Positions 7,765-16,565 of a stretch of DNA of 64,000 nucleotides are shown here, piece after piece. Every line of letters starts with the position of its first letter. The first letter of the stretch is position 1. The notes beneath the pieces are model-generated. The model searched no databases. It was not told the DNA's origin and saw only the letters and a program-made list of their open reading frames with translations. The position numbers were made by a program, and so were the translations under genes. Source of the stretch: Pseudomonas mangiferae (GTDB taxonomy: Bacteria; Pseudomonadota; Gammaproteobacteria; Pseudomonadales; Pseudomonadaceae); assembly GCF_007109405.1 (NCBI RefSeq), contig NZ_VJOY01000012.1, positions 1 through 64,000 on the forward strand, read 5' to 3'.

Positions 7765-8949
7765 GTGACGCGCACCCGCCCACCCCTCTGGCTGCTGGTG
7801 CTGGTCACCATGAGCGGCACCCTGGCCATGCACATGTTCGTCCCCGCGCTGCCCTACGCCGCCCGCGACCTGAGTGCCAGCGTCGGGCAGACGCAAATGA
7901 CCATCAGCCTGTACATCATCGGCCTGGCCATCGGTCAACTGTTCTATGGCCCGCTGTCGGACGCCCTGGGCCGCCGGCCGATGCTGATGGTCGGCCTGTC
8001 CCTCTACACCCTGTCCGGGATCGCCGCGGTCTTTGCCTTCAACCTGCACATGCTGGTGGCGGCGCGGCTGTTCCAGGCCCTCGGCGGCTGTGCCGGCCTG
8101 GCCCTGGGGCGGGCCATCGTCCGCGACACGGCGGACGCAGAGCGGGTGGTCAGCCAGCTGGCGCTGATGAACCTGATGATGATGATGGGCCCGGGCCTGG
8201 CGCCGATGCTGGGCAGCGCCGTCGCCGACGCCTTGGGCTGGCGGGCGGTGTTCGGTGTATTGGCGGCCCTGGGGGCGCTGGCGCTGTTCTCGGCGCTGCG
8301 CCTGCTGCCGGAGACCGGCCAGCCCAGCGGCCGTTTCAGCGCCGGCATCCTGCTGCGGGACTACCGGGCGCTGCTGGGCTCGGCGCGCTTCGTCGGTTTC
8401 GCGCTGGGCGGCGGCGTGGCCACCACCTCGGTTTACGCCTTCATCGCCTCGGCGCCGTTCATCTTCGTCGAGCAACTGCACCGGCCGCTCCACGAGGTGG
8501 GCTACTACCTGGGCCTGATGATCTTCGGCATGTCCGTGGGCAATGCCCTGACCAGCCGACTGATCCGCCGGGTGTCCCTGGATCGCCTGCTGCTGGGCGG
8601 CAACCTGCTCAGCCTGTGCAGCGCGGTGGCCCTGCTGCTGCTGGCGGTGGACGGCCGGTTGAGCGTCGCCGGCGTAGTGGGGCTGATGTTCCTCTTCACC
8701 TGCGGCGTGGGCTTCACCGGCCCCGCGGCCCTGACCCGGGCCTTGGGCAGCGACCCGCGGCTGGTGGGCTCCGCGGCCGGCCTGTACGGCTTCACCCAGA
8801 TGATGTGCGGTGCCATCAGCACCTCGTTCGCCAGCTTGGGGAGCGATGCCGCGGTGTCCGCCAGCGCGGTGCTGGCCGGCGCGGTGGCGCTGGGTCAGCT
8901 GGGGTTCTGGCTGTCGATCCGGCGGGAGCGGGCGTTCTCTTCCGAATAG
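7765..8949 (+). CDS. Bcr/CflA-type MFS drug efflux transporter
   Basis: 394 residues with 12 predicted helices. DHA1-family marks include 'LPYAARDLSASVGQTQMTISLYIIGLAIGQLFYGPLSDALGRRP' (motif A in the GPLSDALGRRP loop) and 'RLFQALGGCAGLALGRAIVRD' (motif C-like region), which fit the Bcr/CflA subgroup. It should export a hydrophobic drug or metabolite by proton antiport. The start is a GTG with a weak ribosome-binding site; an internal ATG at 7810 would remove part of helix 1, so GTG is preferred. It forms an operon with the MarR gene. Confidence 0.9.
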   Translation: MTRTRPPLWLLVLVTMSGTLAMHMFVPALPYAARDLSASVGQTQMTISLYIIGLAIGQLFYGPLSDALGRRPMLMVGLSLYTLSGIAAVFAFNLHMLVAARLFQALGGCAGLALGRAIVRDTADAERVVSQLALMNLMMMMGPGLAPMLGSAVADALGWRAVFGVLAALGALALFSALRLLPETGQPSGRFSAGILLRDYRALLGSARFVGFALGGGVATTSVYAFIASAPFIFVEQLHRPLHEVGYYLGLMIFGMSVGNALTSRLIRRVSLDRLLLGGNLLSLCSAVALLLLAVDGRLSVAGVVGLMFLFTCGVGFTGPAALTRALGSDPRLVGSAAGLYGFTQMMCGAISTSFASLGSDAAVSASAVLAGAVALGQLGFWLSIRRERAFSSE

Positions 8950-8965
8950 TGGCCTGCGCGGCGCT

Positions 8966-9883
8966 TCAGAGCAGCACGCCGTCCTCGGCCTGGGGCGGGG
9001 CCGGCGCCGGTTCTTCCAGTAGCTCTAGCACGGAAATCTCCAGGGTGCGGCACAGGGCGTTCAGCGGCAGGTCGTTGGGCTGGGTGTCGAACGGGTCGGA
9101 GATCTGGTCGCCCAGGGCGTCCAGGCCGAAGAAGGTGTAGGCCAGCACCCCCACGGCGAAGGGGGTGAACGCGCCGATGCTGTTCACCAGGCAGAACGGC
9201 AGCAGGAAGCAGTAGATGTGCACCACCCGGTGCAGCATGAGGATGTAGGGGTAGGGGATCGGCGTGTAGGCGATCCGCTCGCAGCCGGCCAGCACGTAGG
9301 ACAGCCGGGTCAGCTGCTGGTCCATCTCCACCTGCACGATATCGCTGGTGCCCGCCTGCTGGGCCCGATCCACCACCCGTTTTCCCAGCAGCCCCAACAG
9401 CGCGTTGGGCAGGTTCTGCTTGCCTTCCAGGGTAGCCGCGGCTTCCGGGTCCAGCAGGCGCGCCACGTCGTCGCTGGAGGGCTCGCGGCGCAGGTGGTCG
9501 CGCAGGGCATAACCGAAGCCGATCAGGGTATGGGCCAGGGCCAGCCGCTCGCTCCTGGCCAGGCCGGGCATGAAGCTGACCAGTTGGCGGGTGAGGTTGC
9601 GGCTGACAATCAGCAGCTCGCCCCACAGGGTGCGGGCCTCCCAGAAACGCTGGTAGGCCACGGTGTTGCGAAAGCCGAGGAAGATCGCCAGGGTCAGGCC
9701 CCAGAGGGTGAAGGGGGTGGCGGTGAGCACTACCTTGTAGTGGTAGAGGGTGCCGTGGGTCGCCACCACCACGGTGCTGATGAACATGGTGAACAGCACC
9801 TTGCGCCAGATGACCGGGATGATCGACCCCTTGAGGGAAAACAGGAGGACCCAGACGGAGGGATTCTGCGGGCGCGTGATCAT
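8966..9883 (-). CDS. Bestrophin-family (UPF0187) anion channel-like protein
   Basis: 305 residues. The order of segments matches bacterial bestrophins: a first helix with 'VIWRKVLFTMFIST', 'LGFRNTVAYQRFWEARTLWGELLI' (the conserved RFWEAR region), 'YPYILMLHRVVHIYCFLLPF', then 'YTFFGLDALGDQISDPFDTQPNDLPL', the acidic calcium-clasp-like region of the family. Bacterial members form pentameric channels in the inner membrane (known for KpBest). The gene converges with the MFS pump and lies 76 bp upstream of the lrp-like stop on the same strand. Confidence 0.88.
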   Translation of the reverse strand: MITRPQNPSVWVLLFSLKGSIIPVIWRKVLFTMFISTVVVATHGTLYHYKVVLTATPFTLWGLTLAIFLGFRNTVAYQRFWEARTLWGELLIVSRNLTRQLVSFMPGLARSERLALAHTLIGFGYALRDHLRREPSSDDVARLLDPEAAATLEGKQNLPNALLGLLGKRVVDRAQQAGTSDIVQVEMDQQLTRLSYVLAGCERIAYTPIPYPYILMLHRVVHIYCFLLPFCLVNSIGAFTPFAVGVLAYTFFGLDALGDQISDPFDTQPNDLPLNALCRTLEISVLELLEEPAPAPPQAEDGVLL

Positions 9884-9958
9884 GGCGAGGGCTCGGCTGG
9901 CGGGACACGGGACCGGCGGCGAGGCGCCGGGGGCGGGGAGTATACCGCGCCGCGCCTC

Positions 9959-10405
9959 TCAGCCGGCGGCCAGCGGCGGCAGCCGTCGGGCGATGGGAGT
10001 GGTCTTGACGATGGCAGTGTGGGTCTCGGCCAGGCTGGCGAGGCTGTCCAGTATCTGGTCCAGCTGCTCCAGGGAACGCACCAGCAGGCGGGCGATGAAG
10101 CAGTCCTCGCCGGTGACCTTGTCGCACTCGGTGAACTGCGGGATGCCGCGCAGCGCCCGCTCCACCTCGTGCAGCCGGCCCGGCAGCGGCTTGATCCGCA
10201 CGATGGCCTGGAGCTGGTAGCCCAGCGCCCGGGGGTCGACGACGGCGCTGTAGCCGGTGACGACCCCACGTTCCTCCAGCCGCCGCAGGCGCTCCGCCAC
10301 GCTGGGCGCGGACAGCCCGCATTGCGCGGCGAGAGTCTTGAGGGCGCTGCGAGCATCCGCGGTCAGCGCCGCCACCAGGGTCTGATCGATGGGGTCCAGC
10401 TCCAT
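9959..10405 (-). CDS. Lrp/AsnC-family transcriptional regulator
   Basis: 148 residues. The N-terminal helix-turn-helix (about 5-60) reads LDPIDQTLVAALTADARSAL then LSAPSVAERLRRLEERGVVTGYSAVVD. The C-terminal RAM ligand domain (about 65-145) includes 'VERALRGIPQFTECDKVTGEDCFIARLLV'. The start at 10405 (MELDP) has AGGA 7 nt upstream, whereas an ATG two codons earlier has only one base of spacing. It is divergent from an EamA exporter at 10543, so it probably controls that exporter in response to an amino acid, as with other Lrp/DMT pairs (inference). Confidence 0.9.
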   Translation of the reverse strand: MELDPIDQTLVAALTADARSALKTLAAQCGLSAPSVAERLRRLEERGVVTGYSAVVDPRALGYQLQAIVRIKPLPGRLHEVERALRGIPQFTECDKVTGEDCFIARLLVRSLEQLDQILDSLASLAETHTAIVKTTPIARRLPPLAAG

Positions 10406-10498
10406 ATGCATGTCCTGAAAAGGCGAATTGGGAGAAATGCCTGAAAAACGAAGGCGAGGCTCCAGGTTAGCCTTGCCCATTCCCTGGAACAAGCCGCT

Positions 10499-10525
10499 GT
10501 CAGGGCGTCATGCTGTAGCCCTGAC
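10499..10525. promoter_or_regulatory. Inverted repeat before the EamA exporter gene
   Basis: GTCAGGGC-N11-GCCCTGAC, perfect 8-bp arms, ends 17 bp before the exporter ATG in the gap shared with the lrp-like gene. It may be the Lrp operator or, if transcribed, a leader hairpin just before the AGGAGG site. Confidence 0.4.
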
Positions 10526-10542
10526 CGACCCAGGAGGATTCC

Positions 10543-11451
10543 ATGGATACCCAGGTGAAGCGCGGCTCGCTGGAAATGATCGCCGCCATGACGATTTCCG
10601 GGACCATCGGCTGGTGCGTGGTGGGTTCGGGCCAGCCGGTGTTGGCGGTGGTGTTCTGGCGCTGCCTGTTCGGCGCCGGCGCGCTGCTGCTGGTGTGCGC
10701 GGCCCTGGGCCTGCTGCGCCGGCTCGACCGGCGTACCCTGGCCCTGGCCGCCGCCAGCGGGGCGGCCATCGTCGGCAACTGGCTGCTGCTGTTCGCCGCC
10801 TACCGGCACGCCTCCATCGGCGTCAGTACCGCTGTCTACAACACCCAGCCGTTCATGCTGGTGCTGCTGGGGGCACTGGTGCTGAAGGAGCGCCTGGAGG
10901 GGCTGAAGCTGGCCTGGCTGGGACTGTCGTTCCTCGGCATGCTGGCGATCGTCAGTGTCCATGGCGGCAGCGCCTCGCCCGGGGGGCACTACCTGCTGGG
11001 TATTGCCCTGGCGCTGGGGGCGGCGGCGCTGTACGCGCTGGCCGCGCTGGTGGTGAAGCGCCTGAGCGGGACGCCGCCGCACCTGATCGCGCTGATCCAG
11101 GTGCTCACCGGCATCCTCCTGCTGGCGCCCTTCGTGGCCTTTCAGCCCTTGCCCCGGGGCCCGGTCGCCTGGGGTCTGCTGGGGCTGTTGGGAGTGGTGC
11201 ACACCGGGCTGATGTACATCCTGCTCTACGGCGCCATCCAGCGCCTGCCCACGGTGCTGGTCGGCTCCCTGGGGTTCATCTACCCCATCGTCGCGATCCT
11301 GGTGGACGGGATCGCCTTCGGCCACCGTCTGCTGCCGGTGCAGTGGGTCGGCGCGGCGGCGATCCTGCTGGCCGCCGCTGGCCTGCAGCTGGGCTGGGGC
11401 CGGCACGGCTGGGAGGCCTGGCGGGCTCGGGCGAAGCGGCGCTCGGCCTGA
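10543..11451 (+). CDS. EamA/DMT-superfamily exporter
   Basis: 302 residues, ten predicted transmembrane helices in two EamA repeats (about 10-140 and 150-285). Family marks include 'VVFWRCLFGAGALLLV', 'YRHASIGVSTAVYNTQPFMLVLLGALVLKERL' and 'LYGAIQRLPTVLVGSLGFIYPIVAILVDGIAFGHRL'. It is an inner-membrane exporter, probably of amino acids or related metabolites. AGGAGG lies 6 nt before the ATG. It is divergent from the Lrp-type regulator, which is the expected controller. Confidence 0.88.
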   Translation: MDTQVKRGSLEMIAAMTISGTIGWCVVGSGQPVLAVVFWRCLFGAGALLLVCAALGLLRRLDRRTLALAAASGAAIVGNWLLLFAAYRHASIGVSTAVYNTQPFMLVLLGALVLKERLEGLKLAWLGLSFLGMLAIVSVHGGSASPGGHYLLGIALALGAAALYALAALVVKRLSGTPPHLIALIQVLTGILLLAPFVAFQPLPRGPVAWGLLGLLGVVHTGLMYILLYGAIQRLPTVLVGSLGFIYPIVAILVDGIAFGHRLLPVQWVGAAAILLAAAGLQLGWGRHGWEAWRARAKRRSA

Positions 11452-11556
11452 GGCCGCCCTCCGTCCGGCCAAGCGAACGGCGCCGGCGGGCCCCGGTCAG
11501 CTGTCCAGAGCACCCCGCGACGACGGGGTGGCCGCCCCACCGACCGAGATCGCCCC

Positions 11557-12657
11557 ATGAGCCCGATGTCCCCGAACCCACCGCTGCCGTTCGAGCCTGC
11601 CTTCGAGCAGGTCGCCGATGACGAGGCCGAAACCGCTAATGCACTCGTCGAGACGATGCACACCATCCTCGAAACCACCCTGCAGGACTATGGCCATCCG
11701 GTGCGCGCCGTGCACGCCAAGGCCCACGGCCTGCTGCACGGCGAACTCGAGGTGCTGGAGGACCTGCCGCCGGCCCTGGCCCAGGGTGCCTTCGCCCGGC
11801 CGCGGCGCCTGCCGGTGGCGCTGCGCTTTTCCACCAACCCGGGCGACCTGCTGGACGACCGGGTGTCCACGCCGCGGGGCCTGGCCATCAAGCTGATCGG
11901 CGTGGAAGGCGAGCGGCTGCCGGGCAGCGAGGGCGATGTCACCCAGGATTTCGTCCTGCAGAACGCCAAGGCCTTCACCGCCCCCGACCCCAAGCAGTTC
12001 CTCAAGACCCTGAAGCTGCTGGCCAGGACCACCGACAAGGCACCGGGGCTGAAGCGCGCGCTGTCCACCGTGCTGCGGGGCGTGGAGACGGCAGTGGAGG
12101 CCCTGGGCGGCGAGAGCGGCACCCTCAAGAGCCTGGGCGGCCATCCGATCCGCAACCCCCTGGGGGAGACTTACTACAGCGTGGTGCCGCTGCTCTATGG
12201 CCGGTACTTCGCCAAGCTCAGCGTGGCGCCGGTGTCCCCGCAACTGACCGCCCTGAGCGGACAGCCCCTGGACCTGGAGGATGACCCGGATGGCCTGCGC
12301 GCCGCGCTGCGGCGCTTTTTCGCCGAGCATGACGGCATCTGGGAAATCCGTGTGCAGCTGGCCACCGACCTCGAACGGATGCCCATCGAGGACGCCTCGG
12401 TGGAGTGGCCGGAAGACCTCAGCCCCTACGTCGCGGTGGCGCGCCTGCGGGTGCCGCGGCAGGCGGCCTGGTCGGACGCCCGCCAGGCGCAGATCGACCA
12501 GGGCATGGCTTTCAGCCCCTGGCATGGCCTGGCCGCCCATCGCCCGTTGGGCGGGATCATGCGGGTGCGCAAACCTGCTTATGAGCATTCCTCGGCCTTC
12601 CGCGCCCGCCACGGCGGGTGCCCGCTGCACGAGCCGCGGGACTTGGAGCGTCGCTGA
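11557..12657 (+). CDS. Catalase-family heme protein
   Basis: 366 residues, shorter than monofunctional catalases (about 480 or more). It keeps the core: 'VRAVHAKAHGLLHGELEVL' resembles the distal-His region, 'RLPVALRFSTNPGD' and 'STPRGLAIKLIGVEG' match the heme-pocket Arg/Ser and RG-AIK segments, and 'TQDFVLQNAKAF' follows. The canonical proximal RxxxY motif is not obvious. Proteins of this short 'catalase family' class are of uncertain activity and may be peroxidases or heme-dependent oxygenases. No signal peptide. It stands alone, after the EamA gene on the same strand with a 105-bp gap. Confidence 0.82.
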   Translation: MSPMSPNPPLPFEPAFEQVADDEAETANALVETMHTILETTLQDYGHPVRAVHAKAHGLLHGELEVLEDLPPALAQGAFARPRRLPVALRFSTNPGDLLDDRVSTPRGLAIKLIGVEGERLPGSEGDVTQDFVLQNAKAFTAPDPKQFLKTLKLLARTTDKAPGLKRALSTVLRGVETAVEALGGESGTLKSLGGHPIRNPLGETYYSVVPLLYGRYFAKLSVAPVSPQLTALSGQPLDLEDDPDGLRAALRRFFAEHDGIWEIRVQLATDLERMPIEDASVEWPEDLSPYVAVARLRVPRQAAWSDARQAQIDQGMAFSPWHGLAAHRPLGGIMRVRKPAYEHSSAFRARHGGCPLHEPRDLERR

Positions 12658-12814
12658 CCCGCGCCCGGTGCCAGCGACGCCTGGCAGGGGCCGGGAGGTC
12701 GCTGCGCACCGTCAGGCGCCGCGCCTTAGCGGGAATGGCAACCAGCTACTAGATTGCTAGCGTGGCCTCGGCGGCTTCGTCGGGAAGCCGCGCCTGCGCC
12801 TGACAAGGATCGAA

Positions 12815-15800
12815 ATGCCAAACGCATCAATCGTGGACGAAAGCGGGTTCCGCCGGATCCTGCTGCGCAATATCCGGGTACCCATGGCCATGGGCATCGT
12901 CGGTGCCGGGCTGTTCGTGGCGCTGATCGGCTACCTGCTCTACCTGCTGAGCTGGGTGGAACATACCGACATCGTGATCGGCAACGTCAACGATGCCTAC
13001 CGCACCACCATCGATCAGGAAACCGGCCTGCGCGGCTACCTGCTCACCGGCGACGTGCAGTTCCTGCAGCCCTACGAACAGGCCCGGCCGCGCTTGAAGG
13101 CGGACATGGCCGGCCTCGCCGAACTGGTGAGCGACAACCCGCCCCAGGTCAACCGTGCCCACCGTATCCAGGAACTGCAGGAAGAGTGGGGCCGCTACGC
13201 CAGCGAGATGATCGCCCTGCGCCGCGACGGCAGGGACGTGGGCAACCTGATCCCCGAGGCACGGGGCAAGCCGCTGATGGATGCCATCCGCCAGGAGTTC
13301 ACCGATTTCGTCGCCCTGGAGCAGCGCCTGCGCCACGAGCGCAACGAAAAGGCCAGCAACGCGGCGTTGCTGATCATCATCCTCTACCCGCTGCTGAGCC
13401 TGGGTTTCAGCGCGGTGATGGGCGTCTTCAGCCGCCGTGACCTGATCAGCCTCTCCGGCCGCTACGACGACTCCCTGCAGAAGCAGATGGACTACACCGA
13501 GCACCTGCGGCACCAGGCCTGGATGCGCGAGGGGCAGAGCCTGCTGGCGGAGCGCATCCTCGGCCACCAGTCCTCCGAGGAGATCGGCCGGCAGCTGCTG
13601 GCGTTCCTCGCTAGTTACCTGGGTGTGGCGGTGGCGGCGCTCTACGTGCGCGAGGAAAACGGCGACCTGACCCGGGTCGCCACCTACGGTTTCGCTCCGG
13701 AGCACCAGGGCCTCCACCAGCGCCTGCGCGGCGGCGAGGGGCTGGTGGGCCAGGTGGCCCGGGAACAGCGCACCCTGGTCTTCGAGGGGCTGCCGCCGCG
13801 CTACCTGAAGGTCAACAGCAGCCTCGCCGAGGGCGATCCCCTGAGCGTGATGGTGGTACCGACCATCCTCAACGGGCAACTCAACGGCGTGCTGGAACTG
13901 GGCTTCCTGCGCCCCCTGGCGTCCCGGGACAGGGCCCTGGTGGAATCCGTCACCAGCAGTCTGGCGGCCTCCATCGAGGCGGCCCGCTACCGCGAGCGGC
14001 TCCACGAGGTGTTGACCGAGACCCAACAGCTGAACGAAGAGCTGCAGGTGCAGCAGGAAGAACTGCGCACCGCCAACGAGGAACTGGAGAGCCAGGCTCA
14101 GGTGATCCTGCAGTCCCAGGCCAGCCTGGAAGTGCAGCAGACCGAGCTGGAGCAGACCAACCTGCGCCTGAACGAGCAGGCCCAGCGGCTGGTGCAGCAG
14201 CGCGACGCCCTGGACGAGCAGAACCGCTTCCTCAGCCAGGCCCGCCAGCAGGTGGAGGCCCACTCGGAGGAGTTGCAGCGGGCCAGCCGCTACAAGTCGG
14301 AATTCCTCGCCAACATGTCCCATGAGCTGCGCACCCCGCTGAACAGCGCGCTGATCCTGGCCAAGGTGCTCACGGAGAACCGCAAGGGCAACCTGGACGA
14401 GGAGCAGCTGCGCTACCTGCGCATGATCCATTCCTCCGGGACCGACCTGCTGCGGCTGATCAACGACATCCTCGACATCTCCAAGGTGGAGGCCGGGCAC
14501 CTGCAGGTGTGCCTGGACGAATGCGGGGTGCCGGAGCTGGTGCAGGGCCTGCACAACGCCTTCCAGCCCCTGGCCCAGGAGAAGCAGCTGAGCTTCAGCG
14601 TGATCCTCCATCCCAAGGTGCCGCGCACCATCCATACCGACCGCCACCGGGTCGAGCAGATCCTGCGCAACCTGCTCTCCAATGCCATCAAGTTCACCGA
14701 GAAGGGCGAGGTGGACCTGGAGGTGCACTGCGACGAGGGCGGCGTGCGCTTCGACGTGCGCGACAGCGGCATCGGCATCAGCGCCGAGCAGTGCGCCTTC
14801 ATCTTCGAGCCGTTCCGCCAGGTGGACGGCAGCAACAAGCGCCGCTATGGCGGCACCGGCCTGGGGCTGTCCATCTCCCGGGACCTGGCGCAACTGCTCC
14901 ACGGTCGCGTCGAGGTGGAGAGCGAACTGGGCAAGGGCAGCCGCTTCAGCCTGTGGCTGCCGGAGCGCTGCGACGACGAGGCGGACGACACGCCGCCGCC
15001 GTCGGCCGAGCCGCCACCGGTGGCGGAGGTCGCGACGCCCATCGCCGAGGCGCCGGCCACCCCCGCGGCGGATGCCAGCGGCGAGATCCTCTCGGCGGTG
15101 CCCCGCTCCGATGCGGCCCTCGCCGACGACCGCGACCGGGCGGAAAGCGACGGCCGCTCGATCCTGGTGATCGAGGCCGAGCCGCCCTTCGCCCGCAGCC
15201 TCTACGAGCTGGCCCACGAGCTGGACTACCGCTGCCTCATCGCCGACAGCGCCAGCGAGGGCATCGCCCTGGCCGAGGAGCAGGCGCCCGACGCGATCCT
15301 CCTGGACACCCGCCTGCCGGACGATTCCGGGCTCTCGGTGCTGCAGCGCCTCAAGGAAAACCCGCGCACTCGGCACATCCCGGTGCACGTGTTCTCGGCC
15401 CTGGACTACAGCGAACCGGCCCTGCACCTGGGCGCCATCGGCTACGCCAGCAAGCCGGTCACCCGCGAGCAGTTGCAGGACGTGTTCAGCCGCCTGGAAG
15501 CCAAGATCACCCAGAAGGTCAAGCAGGTGCTGCTGGTGGAGGGCAACGCCCAGCAGCGGGAGACCTTCAGCCAGCTGATCGGCGACGGCGACATCCGCAT
15601 CAGCACCGCGGAGCGGGGCGAGGAGGCCCTGGCGCTGCTCCACGGCGACCCCTTCGACTGCATGATCGTCGACGTCGACCTGCCCGACATGCGCCTGGCG
15701 GAGCTGTTCCAGCAGATGACCCGCGACGAGGACTGCTCCTTCCCACCGGTGATCGTCTACGCCAGCCGGCGCCTCAGCCGGGACGAGGAACAGGAACTGC

Positions 15801-16339
15801 TGGAGCATTCCCGTTCGCTGATCATCAAGGGCGCGCGCTCGCCGGAGCACCTGCTGGACGAGGTGACGCTGTTCCTCCACCAGGTGGAGGCGGAACTGCC
15901 CAACGACCGCCAGCAGATGCTGCAGCAGGCCCGCAGCAGCCAGGACCGGATACTGGAGAAGCGCTGCATCCTGGTGGTGGACGACGACGTGCGCAACGTC
16001 TACGCCCTGACCGGCGCCCTGGACCTCAAGGGGCTCAAGGTGGAGACCGCGCGCAACGGCGAGGAGGCCCTGGAACGCCTCGGCGAGGTGGAGGGCATCG
16101 ACCTGGTGCTGATGGACATCATGATGCCGGTGATGGACGGCTACGAGGCGATGCGCCGCATCCGCCTGGAGCCCCGCTGGCAGAACCTGCCCATCATCGC
16201 GGTGACTGCCAAGGCGATGAAGGAGGATCACGAGCAGTGCATGGCGGCCGGCGCCAACGACTACATGGCCAAGCCCATCGACATCGAGCGGCTCTATTCG
16301 CTGATCCGGGTCTGGCTGCCGAAACGGCAGCGCTTCTGA
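12815..16339 (+). CDS. Hybrid sensor histidine kinase with three receiver domains
   Basis: 1174 residues. Domain order: transmembrane helix (about 20-45); CHASE3-type periplasmic sensor (about 46-185, with 'TIDQETGLRGYLLTGD'); second helix (about 188-208); GAF (about 240-390); a Gln/Glu-rich coiled coil (about 395-490); HisKA with phosphoacceptor His503 (NMSHELRTPLNS); HATPase_c with N-box Asn623; a Pro/Ala-rich linker; then three REC domains with acceptor aspartates D831, D953 and D1101. Only the last receiver is fully canonical (VVDDDVRNVYAL, LMDIMMPVMDGYEA). The first two have altered acidic pockets (VIEAEPP and LVEGNAQ). Inner-membrane protein. The output partner is unknown; the gene next door encodes a sigma-54 activator without a receiver. 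Confidence 0.93.
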   Translation: MPNASIVDESGFRRILLRNIRVPMAMGIVGAGLFVALIGYLLYLLSWVEHTDIVIGNVNDAYRTTIDQETGLRGYLLTGDVQFLQPYEQARPRLKADMAGLAELVSDNPPQVNRAHRIQELQEEWGRYASEMIALRRDGRDVGNLIPEARGKPLMDAIRQEFTDFVALEQRLRHERNEKASNAALLIIILYPLLSLGFSAVMGVFSRRDLISLSGRYDDSLQKQMDYTEHLRHQAWMREGQSLLAERILGHQSSEEIGRQLLAFLASYLGVAVAALYVREENGDLTRVATYGFAPEHQGLHQRLRGGEGLVGQVAREQRTLVFEGLPPRYLKVNSSLAEGDPLSVMVVPTILNGQLNGVLELGFLRPLASRDRALVESVTSSLAASIEAARYRERLHEVLTETQQLNEELQVQQEELRTANEELESQAQVILQSQASLEVQQTELEQTNLRLNEQAQRLVQQRDALDEQNRFLSQARQQVEAHSEELQRASRYKSEFLANMSHELRTPLNSALILAKVLTENRKGNLDEEQLRYLRMIHSSGTDLLRLINDILDISKVEAGHLQVCLDECGVPELVQGLHNAFQPLAQEKQLSFSVILHPKVPRTIHTDRHRVEQILRNLLSNAIKFTEKGEVDLEVHCDEGGVRFDVRDSGIGISAEQCAFIFEPFRQVDGSNKRRYGGTGLGLSISRDLAQLLHGRVEVESELGKGSRFSLWLPERCDDEADDTPPPSAEPPPVAEVATPIAEAPATPAADASGEILSAVPRSDAALADDRDRAESDGRSILVIEAEPPFARSLYELAHELDYRCLIADSASEGIALAEEQAPDAILLDTRLPDDSGLSVLQRLKENPRTRHIPVHVFSALDYSEPALHLGAIGYASKPVTREQLQDVFSRLEAKITQKVKQVLLVEGNAQQRETFSQLIGDGDIRISTAERGEEALALLHGDPFDCMIVDVDLPDMRLAELFQQMTRDEDCSFPPVIVYASRRLSRDEEQELLEHSRSLIIKGARSPEHLLDEVTLFLHQVEAELPNDRQQMLQQARSSQDRILEKRCILVVDDDVRNVYALTGALDLKGLKVETARNGEEALERLGEVEGIDLVLMDIMMPVMDGYEAMRRIRLEPRWQNLPIIAVTAKAMKEDHEQCMAAGANDYMAKPIDIERLYSLIRVWLPKRQRF

Positions 16340-16565
16340 GCGGAGTCTTCGTGGGGTGGGAGACGCAGTCGGGCGCACGGGGCTGATTTACCCGGAGGGA
16401 AGTCGCGGCGTTCGTGGCGTTCTCGGGCGCCCCCATTTCCCGGGTCGCCCCCTGCCGTTGCGGGCTTTTTAGTCGTTCGGAATAAGAAAAGAATAAAAGG
16501 CCATTTTCCGTTCTAACGCCATTGGTGCAGCATGGCGGCTCGTGCTTCCCACCCAGGATCGTGCC

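Noticed and set aside
12827-16378. Open frame of about 1180 codons on the minus strand opposite the hybrid kinase
   Set aside because: It is the mirror of a GC-rich gene with third-position bias. The translation is His/Gln/Val/Leu-rich with no domains, while the plus strand has clear kinase and receiver motifs.
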